Shown: positions 33,186 through 42,776, counted from the stretch's first letter. The stretch is 64,000 bases of DNA from Candidatus Saccharimonadota bacterium (GCA_017515105.1 JAFWHO010000004.1:233675-297674); one strand, 5' to 3'. Notes: generated by a model from the sequence alone, not told the origin. Made by a program: numbers and translations.

Positions 33186-33264
33186 ATTAGTATTTTACCA
33201 TATTTTGATGCCGCTAATGGCTACTTTCCATCAAAAAGTTGGGTTGTTTTGATATAATACAGAT

Positions 33265-34194
33265 ATGGTAAAGCTTTCGATTATTATTCCCGTCTATAAC
33301 ACCGAGCGCTATTTAGGGCGTTGCCTAGACTCGGTTATCCAAGCTTTTAAAGGTGTTTCCGGAGAGATTATCGCAGTAAATAACAATTCTAGTGACGGTT
33401 CAATGGAGATTCTGGAAGGATACCAGAAAAAACACCCGAAGCTGATTTCTGTATTACAATGTAATACAGCAGGGGCTGCGGCGGTTAGGAATTTCGGGGC
33501 TGGAAAAGCCAAGGGCGAATATATTTGGTTTATCGATGCGGATGACGAAATCTCTGAAACGTCAATCGAGAAACTACTTCAGGCGACTAGCAAAACTAAG
33601 CCTGATCTCATAATGACTGGGGCTACACGGATATATCCGGATGGACACACAGATTATTTATCTCCTGTTTCACCAAAGGAAAAGAATTATAAAAGTAGAT
33701 TCGTGAGATATGGGATGGGGCCGTGGCAAGTGGCCATCCGACGAGAATGGTGGAGAGAGCATGATTTTAAATTCAAGGAAGGGATGATTCATGAAGATAT
33801 GGAGATGATGTCGGCGCTAATTCTCTATACGGATAAATATACTTGCGTGGACGAACCTTTGTATTCATACTATCAGAATCCGGAATCTGTGTTGCATAAA
33901 AGCGAGTTTAGCCCCAATATTTTTGATATTTTCCCGGCACTCGAAGGATTGTATCAGAGGTTCGTTAACGCTGGCGCCGAGAAAAAGTATCACGATGAGC
34001 TGGAGTGGTTCTTTATCTGGAATCTGCTGATCGATTCCGCCAAAGATTTTGGAATGTTCCCGGAAGGTAAAGTTGGTTTCCCGCGGTCCCGAGAGATGCT
34101 GAAGCAGTATTTCCCTGACTGGAGAAAGAATCGGTTTTTGAAACAAAAACCGTTGAAGTTACAGATAAGAGTGCGGCTTAATTATCATAAATAA
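33265..34194 (+). CDS. Family 2 glycosyltransferase
   Basis: 309 aa GT-A fold: LSIIIPVYNTERYLGRCLDSV, NNNSSDGS, AAVRNFGAGKAKGEYIWFIDADDE (D-x-D equivalent near residue 92) and HEDMEMM later as the acceptor base region. No membrane segment, so probably a cytosolic or peripheral transferase for surface glycans. Extended -10 TGATATAAT ends 6 nt before ATG. Monocistronic. Confidence 0.88.
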   Translation: MVKLSIIIPVYNTERYLGRCLDSVIQAFKGVSGEIIAVNNNSSDGSMEILEGYQKKHPKLISVLQCNTAGAAAVRNFGAGKAKGEYIWFIDADDEISETSIEKLLQATSKTKPDLIMTGATRIYPDGHTDYLSPVSPKEKNYKSRFVRYGMGPWQVAIRREWWREHDFKFKEGMIHEDMEMMSALILYTDKYTCVDEPLYSYYQNPESVLHKSEFSPNIFDIFPALEGLYQRFVNAGAEKKYHDELEWFFIWNLLIDSAKDFGMFPEGKVGFPRSREMLKQYFPDWRKNRFLKQKPLKLQIRVRLNYHK

Positions 34195-34264
34195 CCTGCG
34201 GCTGGACCGCAAAAACCGCACCAGGTTGACGCTGGCGCGGACATTTTGATTTGCCTACTCAGGG

Positions 34265-35992
34265 TTATTGTTTGCCTTTTTCTTCTTTCTCGAGTTCACG
34301 GAAAGCAACCTTACCTACCTTGGTAGTAGGAAGCTTATCACGGAATTCATAGGCTGCCGGGAGAGCATAAACTGGGACGTTTCGCTCTAGTAGTTCCCTG
34401 ATTTCGCGCTCTAGGCGCTTGCTTGGCTTGTAGCCTGGCTTCAAAACGACGAAGGCTTTTGGTACTTGACCTTTGTAATGGTGGTCAATGCCGATCACCG
34501 TAGAGGTAAGTACTGCCTCGTGCGAGTTGATGATAGATTCGAGATGGGTCGGATAGATATTGTAGCCGGAAGAGATAATAATTCTCTTGAGGCGCTGTGC
34601 GAAGTAGATGAGGCCATCCTCGCCGAGATAGCCAATATCGCCGGTGTGGAGCCAAAGCTTGCCGTCATCGTGTAGACGTATAGCTTGGGCAGTTTCCGCT
34701 TCGTCACCAAGATATCCCATCATCACTAGAGGTCCAGAGATACAAATCTCACCTTCTTCTTTTACTGAGAGTTCTTTGAAAGTATCGTTCTTGACGATCT
34801 TGAATTCCATATCCGGCAACGGAACACCAATAATGCTATCAGCAAAGGTGTTCTCGGGTGAAAGACAAACTGCGCCTGAACCTTCGGTGAGCCCATAACC
34901 AACACGAATCTTGGCTGAAGAGCCATGTGCAGATAGGAAGCTGTTAACCTTGTCACGTAGGGTTTGGTTCAGTGCATCGCCGCCACAGATTACTGCGGTG
35001 ACCGACTTAAGGTCGTCGGGCTTTAATTTGGTGTTAATAAGGGCTTCAAACAGGGTGGGGACGCCGACGATGAAGTTAGGCTCGTTTTTCTTGATGATGT
35101 CAGCAAACTGCTTGTGCGAGAAGGCTGGGATCAAGATACAACCCATACCTTTACAAAGAGGGGTGTGAATACAGACGCCAAGGCCAAAGCAGTGGAACAA
35201 AGGTAGAATTGAAAGGATTGTAGCGCCTGGCTCAACTTGGCGAATCATAACGCTGTCACACATAGACTCGGCGTTAATATTGCGATTTGAAAGCATTACG
35301 GCTTTTGGAGCTCCTGTGGTGCCGCCTGAATACATAATCACAGCGAGGTCGTCGCCACCGCGTTCCTCGTGATAATTCCCTTGATAAAAATAGGAATTAG
35401 CAATGAAATCTTCCCAAAGAACGACGCGATTATCGTTGGCCGGGAGCCTGACTTTCTTGACGTGCAAAGTATTATAGAGTTTCTTCTTGAGGAAACCGAG
35501 ACCATCTGAAGGTCTGACTACAATGATGCGCTCAAGGCTAGCAGTGTCTCGCAATTTGTAAATTTTATCAAATACCGCATCAATGACGAGGACATATTTA
35601 GACTCGGCGACCTTGATGTAGTATTCGAGCTCTTTCTCGGAGGACAAAGGGTGCACCATATTACAAATGGCCCCCACCATATTTACAGCGTAAACCATAG
35701 TGATACCCTCTGGGGTATTTGGCATACAAATAGTGACGCGGTCACCTTCTTTAACGCCGTAATTCTTGAGAGCGCGGGCGGTTTTCTCGATCTTGCGGAC
35801 GAAGTTCTTGTAAGAAACTTTGTGCCCGTAGTAATAATATGCGGTGTTGTCTGGCCATTTCTCGGCAGACTGCATAATCATATCAACCATGGAACAATCC
35901 GGATACTCTATATGGCTCGGGATATCATCTTCTTTGTAATACTTTGACCATGGAAAATCATTTGATTTTTTAGTTTTAGAATTCTTTTTCAC
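34265..35992 (-). CDS. Long-chain acyl-CoA synthetase-like AMP-forming ligase
   Basis: 575 aa, GTG start at 35992 with SD AAGGAG. ANL superfamily: phosphate loop YSGGTTGAPKAVMLSNRN (near 226-243), GYGLTEGSGAVCLSP, TGDIGYLGEDG, RLKRIIISSGYNIYPTHLE, and the catalytic Lys context TKVGKVAFRELE at the C-terminus. This is the FadD/long-chain acyl-CoA synthetase pattern. No fatty acid or lipid genes are adjacent. In epibiotic Saccharibacteria, which generally lack fatty acid synthesis, it may activate host-derived fatty acids; that is inference. Confidence 0.87.
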   Translation of the reverse strand: MKKNSKTKKSNDFPWSKYYKEDDIPSHIEYPDCSMVDMIMQSAEKWPDNTAYYYYGHKVSYKNFVRKIEKTARALKNYGVKEGDRVTICMPNTPEGITMVYAVNMVGAICNMVHPLSSEKELEYYIKVAESKYVLVIDAVFDKIYKLRDTASLERIIVVRPSDGLGFLKKKLYNTLHVKKVRLPANDNRVVLWEDFIANSYFYQGNYHEERGGDDLAVIMYSGGTTGAPKAVMLSNRNINAESMCDSVMIRQVEPGATILSILPLFHCFGLGVCIHTPLCKGMGCILIPAFSHKQFADIIKKNEPNFIVGVPTLFEALINTKLKPDDLKSVTAVICGGDALNQTLRDKVNSFLSAHGSSAKIRVGYGLTEGSGAVCLSPENTFADSIIGVPLPDMEFKIVKNDTFKELSVKEEGEICISGPLVMMGYLGDEAETAQAIRLHDDGKLWLHTGDIGYLGEDGLIYFAQRLKRIIISSGYNIYPTHLESIINSHEAVLTSTVIGIDHHYKGQVPKAFVVLKPGYKPSKRLEREIRELLERNVPVYALPAAYEFRDKLPTTKVGKVAFRELEKEEKGKQ

Positions 35993-36091
35993 TAAAATAA
36001 CTCCTTAAAGTAATAGCTTTAATTATATCATAAGCAAATAGCTTTTGGAAGCTAGATTTACAAAGAATTCATTTACTAATTATTGGTTATT

Positions 36092-39000
36092 CTACTGAGC
36101 GTTGGGGTTTCCATAGAACCAATCTCTGAAGCCTTTTCCTTCTGGCGCGTTAGACTTTTGGGCTAAGCTTATATTACGCGAAATCGCAGCCCTCTGGTTG
36201 GGGTTTAAACTCTTCCAGAATTCAAAGTAGTCATCCTCGGAATAAGTACCCTCTTCGGGTGTTTCCAGGAGCATTTTAATACCTTCTTCATCGATTATGT
36301 TCGGGAGAATATTGCTGACATTGAAGATATAGCTGTTTCTAGCTTTAGCTTGCTCTTTAGCTTCTTCGGTTTCTTGGTCTTCTCCTGCATCTTCACCCTG
36401 TTCACCGTCCGCCTGACCATCGTCTTGATCTGGCGCATCTTCGGTAGTTTGTTGAGGGGCGGTATCGGTGGCTGTGTCTGGTGGATTATCGGTATCCGGT
36501 TGATTATCTGTATCCGGCTCGTTTCCGTTATCTGGTGACGTAGTATCGGGGGCATCCGGCTCCTGCTCAGTGGTTGGAGGAGGGGTGACTGGCCTGTCTG
36601 CTCCACCTTGGGTAGGCGTTTTTTCCGTTGCAGGAGTACCATTACCTATACCTGCGCGTGCGGTCAAGTCAGGAACAATGATGCCATCGTAAATAACCTC
36701 TCGTGGCGGTAGCTCGAAATCAAAGACTGCCGGTTTGACAATAGCCTCTTCTACGGCCTCTTGGAACATACCTGGGAATGGACCGCCGTTTAGATCACCC
36801 ACGCCGGTAGCCATAGGCACGAACTCCGTCAAGCCGGTGGCTGGGTCCTCATCGAATATTGCACCAATTTCAACGAAATCGTAGAGCTTACTTCCACCCG
36901 GGCCGGCACATTGAATGACATCGCCAGCGGTTGTGGTCATCACGCCGTTCTGGATGAATGATATTTGACCATCACCGGTAGGAGTACCCTGCAATTCAAA
37001 GCGTGTACCGCCCAATGTGACGAATCCTTTGATTCTGTTTTGTTGGACGAGTTGCTCAAAGTTCAAGGTTCTGCCGCTAATTGGAGCAATGGAATCACCA
37101 TGCATAGCAGTGGTCATAGTATAAGCGCCATCACCCGAGACGCGTAACTCGTTACCATCGTAGACCTCGGTGCCGTTATTGGCCCATTCTCTCACGAATA
37201 CCTTAGCCGCGTGAGGCGAGGTGGCAGGATCACCATCAATGTATGTCTTGCGCGTAGTGATAATTTCGTCAGAAACTTTGGTTCCTCTGTACCCGCGTTG
37301 TTTAAGGCTCTCAATCTCATCGACTCTATCTGCAGAAATACCTTTAATAGCGCCTGGGCTCCTAGACTTGATCAATGAAGCTATCATGGTTTCTTTAGCA
37401 TTAGCCTGGTTTTGAGTATTGAAAACACCAAGTTTCTCAAGGGCACCGATCTTGTTTTCGCTCACTAACGCAGCCCCTTCCTGAGACAAGAAGAAGCCAG
37501 CTCCACTAAAGAGGGCTGCCCTCCCTGATGCCTTGAGCGTCTGGAGCAAACGGACACGCTTGAATTCTTCGTCGCCTTTGTCGACATCTTTCGTGATCTT
37601 AGAAAGAAGCGTTTTTCGCATCTCGGCTAGTGTAGCTTGGTTTTCAGGTTTAACAACACGTCGTTTTGCCTCAGCGAGCGCGATATCTAAAGCGTATCTA
37701 TCATCGCCTTCACTAAATTCCGATGAAGCTGCAATAAGCCCTTTTTCTTCGGAATCGGAAAAATCAACACGAACCCTGGCGGCCGTGTAAGCTCTCATGA
37801 TTTTTTCCTCATCACCACTCTCTATAGCGCTGTTAATGTTCGCGATAAGCTCTGAGGCTGACTCTAGACCATAAGTCGTGCCTGCGATTTTTTCTTCGAG
37901 TTTAGCGCGTTTCTTTGCAAACCTAGATTCTGCTTCATCTGGGTTGTCTTCATATTTTCGGCCTTTCTCCATGTTTCGCATCATTACTTCGCGTTCGTTG
38001 GTGACCCTTCTTCTCTCTCTTGCACCAGCCAGAGCGCTCGAAACCAAAACGCCGCCTACTGGGATCAACAATCTGGCAGCCCTATTCGCGCCGGATTTAG
38101 CAAAGAGCGAAACGACGCTTGTCGCTATTGCGACAGTTTCTGGACTGATAAAGCGCGAAAGACTACTCTTCTCCCATTTATCAATCAATTGATCCATTTT
38201 ACCTCGGCTGACCTTGGAGCGTTCTGAGTCGCGCACATCTGCATTATACACGGCAAACTTTTCTAGGACCTTGTCCATTGATACCTTGCCACGCATTAAC
38301 TCCTTAACTTTGATAGCATTCTCTGCTACTTCGAAGTAGTTGTTCATATAGTCAGGATTGTCAAAATTACCTTCTTGCTTCAGCTTAGCCATCTCTTCTT
38401 TAAGCATGGCAGTAAATTGCTTTTCGTCTGCCGCGTCGCCCCTTGCTTCTGCATATTTCATGATTGCGTTACGAATTGCTTCAGTTTTTGCCTTGTCTGC
38501 TTCCGTGCGGCTCTCGCCAAAAGCTTGGTGGATATAATCCATCTCGTTTTCGGTCACGCTTCTAACGACACGGCCAATACCGCCCTTAATGTTCCTTTCC
38601 ATAATCGTGTCAAGGCTAATCTGTTCGCCATCTCTGTTGAGCTTTCGGCCCTCTGTTAGGAATTCTCTCTTATATTTCGTCTTGTAATACTTTTCGAAAT
38701 AATTCATCCAGAGGCGCTTAAAGAATTTCGCATTTTTTGTTTGAATACCGAATTCCTCTTCGGCAAGTTGGGTTGCGCGAACGTCTCGATCGTAGCTAGT
38801 GTCGGCTTCGACAGCGATAAGATTGTTGGCGCCGGTCAGTTTTTCGAGCTCGGCATCGATTTGCTTAATTCTTTCCTCATCGTCAGCAATTTGTTTTTCT
38901 ATATCTTCATCCGATCTCTCTGGTGAATCGTCATCACCTTCCGGGTTGTTGCCATCGTTGTTATCAGTAGTATCCCAATCTTTATCGAGATCAGTGAGCA

Positions 39001-39700
39001 TTCCGTCGGGGTTATTAGGGTTATTAGGATCATTGGGGTTGCCCTTGTAGTAATCACCGTTAGGATTTTCGTACATGCCTTCAATACGGTTCGGTTGATG
39101 GTACATGCCTGCGATGCGGCTTGGTTGATTGGGTGTATTTTCCTTGCTATCAGGTTCTTCGCCCTTATAGTAATCACCGTTAGGATTTTCGTACATGCCT
39201 TCAATACGGTTCGGTTGATGGTACATGCCTGCGATGCGGCTTGGTTGATTGGGTGTATTTTCCTTGCTATCAGGTTCTTCGCCCTTGTAGTAATCACCGT
39301 TAGGATTTTCGTACATGCCTTCAATACGGTTCGGTTGATGGTACATGCCTGCGATGCGGCTTGGTTGATTGGGTGTATTTTCCTTGTCGGGACCATCATT
39401 AGCCGGAGCGTCTTTGAGCCGGTTGTTCCACCCTTCACGAATCTCTTCCGCAATCTTATTTTGCTCTTCGGGTGGGAGATCCTCGATGTTACGGTTGTAG
39501 GCTTCTATTATCGCCTTAGCATCTCCTCCAACATAATTTGGGGAAAGATATGCATTCTGCTGCAGAGATTCCCATTCTTCTGCGGCTTTCTTCGCATCCT
39601 CGCCCAAAAGCCATGGGTTCGGATTGTTAGCCGCGTTGTTTGGATCTTTCGGATCGTTTGGGTTGTTTGGGTTGTTTGGATTGTTTGGATTGCCGGCCAT
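36092..39700 (-). CDS. Very large repeat-containing, partly disordered membrane-associated protein
   Basis: 1202 aa. Opens with (NPN/NDP) runs (MAGNPNNPNNP), then nearly three identical 40-residue repeats (about 106-220; unit includes PSRIAGMYHQPNRIEGMYEN and PNGDYYKGEEPDSKEN), a long Glu/Lys-rich helical region, two possible membrane segments near 520-570 (TVAIATSVVSLF, LLIPVGGVLVSSALAG), a second helical region, a beta-rich domain (about 810-1020), and a tail of Asp/Pro/Thr repeats (PDTDNQPDTDNPP). No family is recognised. Starts 1 nt after the stop of the DUF5663-like gene with SD GGAGG, so the two are translationally coupled. No signal peptide. Confidence 0.7.
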   Translation of the reverse strand: MAGNPNNPNNPNNPNDPKDPNNAANNPNPWLLGEDAKKAAEEWESLQQNAYLSPNYVGGDAKAIIEAYNRNIEDLPPEEQNKIAEEIREGWNNRLKDAPANDGPDKENTPNQPSRIAGMYHQPNRIEGMYENPNGDYYKGEEPDSKENTPNQPSRIAGMYHQPNRIEGMYENPNGDYYKGEEPDSKENTPNQPSRIAGMYHQPNRIEGMYENPNGDYYKGNPNDPNNPNNPDGMLTDLDKDWDTTDNNDGNNPEGDDDSPERSDEDIEKQIADDEERIKQIDAELEKLTGANNLIAVEADTSYDRDVRATQLAEEEFGIQTKNAKFFKRLWMNYFEKYYKTKYKREFLTEGRKLNRDGEQISLDTIMERNIKGGIGRVVRSVTENEMDYIHQAFGESRTEADKAKTEAIRNAIMKYAEARGDAADEKQFTAMLKEEMAKLKQEGNFDNPDYMNNYFEVAENAIKVKELMRGKVSMDKVLEKFAVYNADVRDSERSKVSRGKMDQLIDKWEKSSLSRFISPETVAIATSVVSLFAKSGANRAARLLIPVGGVLVSSALAGARERRRVTNEREVMMRNMEKGRKYEDNPDEAESRFAKKRAKLEEKIAGTTYGLESASELIANINSAIESGDEEKIMRAYTAARVRVDFSDSEEKGLIAASSEFSEGDDRYALDIALAEAKRRVVKPENQATLAEMRKTLLSKITKDVDKGDEEFKRVRLLQTLKASGRAALFSGAGFFLSQEGAALVSENKIGALEKLGVFNTQNQANAKETMIASLIKSRSPGAIKGISADRVDEIESLKQRGYRGTKVSDEIITTRKTYIDGDPATSPHAAKVFVREWANNGTEVYDGNELRVSGDGAYTMTTAMHGDSIAPISGRTLNFEQLVQQNRIKGFVTLGGTRFELQGTPTGDGQISFIQNGVMTTTAGDVIQCAGPGGSKLYDFVEIGAIFDEDPATGLTEFVPMATGVGDLNGGPFPGMFQEAVEEAIVKPAVFDFELPPREVIYDGIIVPDLTARAGIGNGTPATEKTPTQGGADRPVTPPPTTEQEPDAPDTTSPDNGNEPDTDNQPDTDNPPDTATDTAPQQTTEDAPDQDDGQADGEQGEDAGEDQETEEAKEQAKARNSYIFNVSNILPNIIDEEGIKMLLETPEEGTYSEDDYFEFWKSLNPNQRAAISRNISLAQKSNAPEGKGFRDWFYGNPNAQ
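39041..39400 (-). repeat. 120-bp tandem repeat inside the large protein gene
   Basis: Three tandem units with 120-bp period starting at 39041, 39161 and 39281; the third is incomplete near 39387. The first two differ from each other at one base (39048 versus 39168). Each encodes a 40-residue unit. Near identity implies very recent expansion or active homogenisation. Confidence 0.9.
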
Positions 39701-39701
39701 T

Positions 39702-40007
39702 TTATTCCTCCGGTTCTAGATAATAATCGCGGAATCTCATCATGGTGTCTACTGTAACCTGAGTTAAATCAACTCCGGATTGTTGCATAAACTCAGCCAT
39801 TTTTTCATTAGTAAATTCTGGGTCGTCAAGTTTTTTGGTTAGTTCGTCAACCTTATCATCTGGAAGCTGCATAATTGCAGCTCTGTCGATCTGATCTAGG
39901 AGGCGTGTTTTCATTTCTTCCACAAGCTCCTTTTTGACTTCAGGGTCCTGATTGGTAATCCCCTTATCAACTAGTAATTGTTCGATGAATTCGTCGATGC
40001 TTTGCAT
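39702..40007 (-). CDS. DUF5663-like small helical protein, second copy
   Basis: 101 aa, acidic and helical: IDEFIEQLLVDKGI, KKELVEEMKTRLLDQIDRAAIMQLPDDKVDELTKKLDDPEFTNEKMAEFMQQSGVDLTQVTVDTMMRFRDYYL. Pattern and length match the protein encoded at 26454-26753. Promoter TTGCAA (40073-40078), 17-nt spacer, TATAAT (40050-40055), leader of about 35 nt with SD AGAAAGG. Coupled to the 1202-aa gene downstream. Confidence 0.6.
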   Translation of the reverse strand: MQSIDEFIEQLLVDKGITNQDPEVKKELVEEMKTRLLDQIDRAAIMQLPDDKVDELTKKLDDPEFTNEKMAEFMQQSGVDLTQVTVDTMMRFRDYYLEPEE

Positions 40008-40145
40008 TTTTTGTATGACCTTTCTGGTTAAGTTTAAGCGCTTTTGCTTATTATATAGCCGTTTTTGTAAAATTGCAAGTAAAATTATTAACTATTCTGT
40101 GTCTTAAATTATTTAGCCACAACGACGGATGCTCGTTGCAATAAA

Positions 40146-40170
40146 AAATAGCCCCGCGGGGCTATTTTTC
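40146..40170 (-). terminator. Terminator after rpsA (bidirectional)
   Basis: 10-bp stem AAATAGCCCC/GGGGCTATTT (40146-40155 with 40158-40167), followed by TTTATTG on the minus strand and TTC on the plus strand. Confidence 0.8.
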
Positions 40171-40177
40171 TGCCTTA

Positions 40178-41248
40178 CTATTTCTTGGCGATTGAAAGCG
40201 AGATCTTGCGACCCTCTTTGTCGATGTCTAGAACCTTAAATTCCTTGCGTTCATTTAAGGTGAAGATCTTCTCTGGGTCAACATCTGAACCCTCGCCAAG
40301 CTCGGAGACGTGAACGAGTGCCTCGACGGCAGGTGAAATTTGGACGAATGCGCCAAATGGGGTGATTCTGGTGACAGTCCCTTCAACTTTAGAACCCTTC
40401 TTCAAAGACTCAACTTCTGAGACCCATGGGTCTTCGACGAGTTGCTTCATTGAAAGTGACAAGCGTTCCTTGTCGATAGCGATGATCTTAGCTTCGATAG
40501 TATCACCAACCTTTACGTAGTCAGATGGGTTGCTGACGCGCTCCCATGAGATTTCGGAGATGTGGATCAAGCCCTCGATGCCGTCAACATTCACGAATAC
40601 GCCAAAGTCTACTACGCCGGTAACTACGCCCTTGACGACGTCGCCAACTTTGAGCTCGGCAAATCTAGCAGCAAGACCGTCCTTAATTGCTTCTTTTTCG
40701 GAGAAGATGAGTTTGTTCTCTTTCTTGTTAGCATCAAGTACGCGTGCTTTGATGGTTTTGCCTACAAGAGAGTTCAATCTTTGAAGGATTTCTTCCTTGT
40801 CGGATGAACCTACTCTCGGGTAGTGTTCGGCTGATAATTGGGAAACTGGTAGGAAGCCACGAATGCCTTCGTATTCAACCAATAACCCGCCACGGTTAGC
40901 ATCAAACGGAGTAATTTCAACCGTTTCGCTATCCTCTAGCTTGGACAATACTTCGTCCCAACCCTTGTCTTTGACCGCCTTGCGGAGTGACAAGAGGACA
41001 TAGCCATCGTCCATTTCTGCCTCGATGACAGATGCGGTGACTTCGTCACCTTTCTTTAGATTTTTAGAAAATGAAGCCTCACGACGTGGGACCAGGCCAA
41101 CACCTTGGGAGCCGAGGTCGATTAAGATTTCGTGTTTTTTAACAGACAACACTGTTCCCTGGACAGTATCCCCTGCGATTGCTTTCTTGAATGATTCCTC
41201 GTTATCTTTTAGGAGATCATCCATAGTAATTTTTGCGGCTTTTGCCAT
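40178..41248 (-). CDS. rpsA: Ribosomal protein S1-like, four S1 domains
   Basis: 356 aa from the ATG at 41248 (MAKAAKITMDDLL); SD AAGGAAGG upstream. Four S1 RNA-binding repeats starting at about 20, 105, 190 and 275 (GDTVQGTVLSVKKHEILIDLG; the third GDVVKGVVTGVVDFGVFVNVDGIEGLIHISEIS is most canonical). Four-domain S1 proteins are usual outside proteobacteria. It helps bind mRNAs to the 30S subunit. The promoter (TATAAT at 41362-41367) gives a leader of about 105 nt containing GCCCC/GGGGC (41296-41312), a candidate autoregulatory hairpin. Confidence 0.88.
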   Translation of the reverse strand: MAKAAKITMDDLLKDNEESFKKAIAGDTVQGTVLSVKKHEILIDLGSQGVGLVPRREASFSKNLKKGDEVTASVIEAEMDDGYVLLSLRKAVKDKGWDEVLSKLEDSETVEITPFDANRGGLLVEYEGIRGFLPVSQLSAEHYPRVGSSDKEEILQRLNSLVGKTIKARVLDANKKENKLIFSEKEAIKDGLAARFAELKVGDVVKGVVTGVVDFGVFVNVDGIEGLIHISEISWERVSNPSDYVKVGDTIEAKIIAIDKERLSLSMKQLVEDPWVSEVESLKKGSKVEGTVTRITPFGAFVQISPAVEALVHVSELGEGSDVDPEKIFTLNERKEFKVLDIDKEGRKISLSIAKK

Positions 41249-41361
41249 AATTATAATTATTCCTTCCTTAGGCCCATTCATTGGATTCCATTAATGCCCC
41301 TTTATGCGGGGCTACTTTAAGAATTACTCAAGAACCCAGTGAATGAGCCTAAACTTACCTA

Positions 41362-41387
41362 ATTATAGCAAAATTTCATGATATAAT
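41362..41387. promoter_or_regulatory. Divergent -10 boxes for rpsA (minus) and ROK gene (plus)
   Basis: TATAAT on the minus strand at 41362-41367 and TATAAT on the plus strand at 41382-41387 (extended TGATATAAT). The plus box ends 6 nt before the ATG at 41394. The two -10 boxes are only 14 nt apart, so the promoters overlap and probably compete. Confidence 0.65.
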
Positions 41388-41393
41388 CAAGAT

Positions 41394-42194
41394 ATGTATC
41401 TAGCTGTAGACATTGGGGGCACAAAAACACTGATCGCTCTATTCTCGCAACGCGGAAGAGTGATCAAGCGATTCAAGTTCAAGACCGCCCATGGATATAA
41501 AACTTTTATCCAGGATTTGGTTGAAGCTTTGAAGCCATTTCAAAAATACAAAATCAAGTCAATTGTCGTAGCCATACCGGGTTCTGTACAAAAAAATTAC
41601 TCAGTCCATTTCGGGAATCGCAATTGGGACGATATTGATATTTTTACCCCTATAAATGAATTATTCGATGTAAAAATAACTTTTGAAAATGATGCCAACT
41701 TAGCTACTCTTTATGAAGGCCATGGCCTTCCTGGCAAGACGATTTTTCTGACTTTCTCGACCGGGATTGGTGGAGGCATTGTAGAGCATAATCAGATTTT
41801 ATCTGAATCAAAAGGGTTCGAACCTGGCCACGTACATTATGAATACCTTGGCAAGGAGGCCGAGTGGGAGGACATCGCCGCCGCTAGTGCTCTTGAAAAG
41901 TATTACCACATTGACCGAGCCACCGATATCAGGAAGAAAGAAGAACTCCAAGATGTCGCAAAGCGAGTGTATCTTGGTTTGCCAGATATTGTAAAGAAAT
42001 ACCACCCAGATACAATTGTTCTCGGTGGTCCACTTGGCAAGATATTTAAATCTTATTCAAAGTATTTACCGCAAGATTTAGACGTCAAACTGAGGCGCCC
42101 TAAGCGTCCTAATGAATCAGTGATATATGGTTGTTTTCTCCTCGCAAAGAAGACCAAAGGAGACCATGCCGCAAATGGGAAAAAGCATTCTTGA
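41394..42194 (+). CDS. ROK-family sugar kinase-like protein
   Basis: 266 aa. ASKHA fold: phosphate 1 motif YLAVDIGGTKTLIALF at the N-terminus, VVAIPGSV, ENDANLATLYEG (catalytic Asp region), phosphate 2 motif TFSTGIGGGIV, GHVHYEYLG, and adenosine motif DTIVLGGPLGK. The Cys-rich zinc motif of classical ROK kinases is absent (the protein has no C-x-C-G-x-x-G-C). Probably a glucokinase-like enzyme; substrate not determined. Leaderless mRNA predicted. Overlaps the metallopeptidase gene by 29 nt. Confidence 0.82.
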   Translation: MYLAVDIGGTKTLIALFSQRGRVIKRFKFKTAHGYKTFIQDLVEALKPFQKYKIKSIVVAIPGSVQKNYSVHFGNRNWDDIDIFTPINELFDVKITFENDANLATLYEGHGLPGKTIFLTFSTGIGGGIVEHNQILSESKGFEPGHVHYEYLGKEAEWEDIAAASALEKYYHIDRATDIRKKEELQDVAKRVYLGLPDIVKKYHPDTIVLGGPLGKIFKSYSKYLPQDLDVKLRRPKRPNESVIYGCFLLAKKTKGDHAANGKKHS

Positions 42195-42576
42195 ACGACT
42201 AGAGGAAGACCACCCGGACCTGAAGTTTGTAGCTGGGAAAAAGTTTGCTTTCCGCCCGCCCCGGACTATTGTGTTTGAGGCGGGGTCAGATAGTTTTGAT
42301 CTATTACTACTACATGAGGTGGGGCATGCTCTCAGTGGCCATAAGACTTTCGGGATGAATATCGAGAGGCTAAAGATGGAGGTTGAGGCCTGGGAAAAAG
42401 CACGAGAGCTAGCCGATGCATATGCTGTTCCCTTTGATAAAGACGTTGCCGAGGGCGAGCTGGACACTTATAGAAATTGGGTGCACCAAAAATCGCGTTG
42501 CCCGAAATGTGGACTAACGCGATTTGAGGCGCCTGGGGGCGAATATCGTTGCCCTCAATGCGATTATTTCAATTAG
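42166..42576 (+). CDS. Small HExxH metallopeptidase-like protein with zinc ribbon
   Basis: 136 aa from the ATG at 42166 (MPQMGKSI), SD AAAGGAGA. Zincin motif LLLHEVGHALSGH near residue 48, a helix with EKARELADAYAVPFDKD (possible third-ligand Glu/Asp region), and a C-terminal zinc ribbon CPKCG...YRCPQCDYF. It resembles the minimal ImmA/SprT-like proteins in CPR genomes. Substrate unknown. Its stop codon overlaps that of the convergent KGG gene. Confidence 0.7.
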   Translation: MPQMGKSILERLEEDHPDLKFVAGKKFAFRPPRTIVFEAGSDSFDLLLLHEVGHALSGHKTFGMNIERLKMEVEAWEKARELADAYAVPFDKDVAEGELDTYRNWVHQKSRCPKCGLTRFEAPGGEYRCPQCDYFN

Positions 42577-42776
42577 GCAGCTTTCTTAGCTGGACCACGG
42601 CGGGAAATACGACCGCCCTTAGCACCAGCAATACGAGCTAACGCAGGGTTAGCAGCGAAACCACCGGTGTGACCATTTTGGCCACCTTTTTTGCCGATAC
42701 GAGCATAGAATTCTTTGCCGTATTTAGCTTTGTTGGTTGCAGCAGCTTTCATGCCGCCAGCTTTGGTTCCAGACAT
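42573..42776 (-). CDS. KGG-repeat (stress-induced, general stress protein-like) protein
   Basis: 67 aa, rich in Gly, Ala and Lys. Contains KKGGQNGHTGGFAANPALARIAGAKGGRIS, the KGG repeat pattern of Con-10/YciG/GsiB-type stress proteins. Intrinsically disordered, basic; possibly nucleic-acid-associated or protective. SD AGGAG. Function in this lineage is not established. Confidence 0.75.
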   Translation of the reverse strand: MSGTKAGGMKAAATNKAKYGKEFYARIGKKGGQNGHTGGFAANPALARIAGAKGGRISRRGPAKKAA

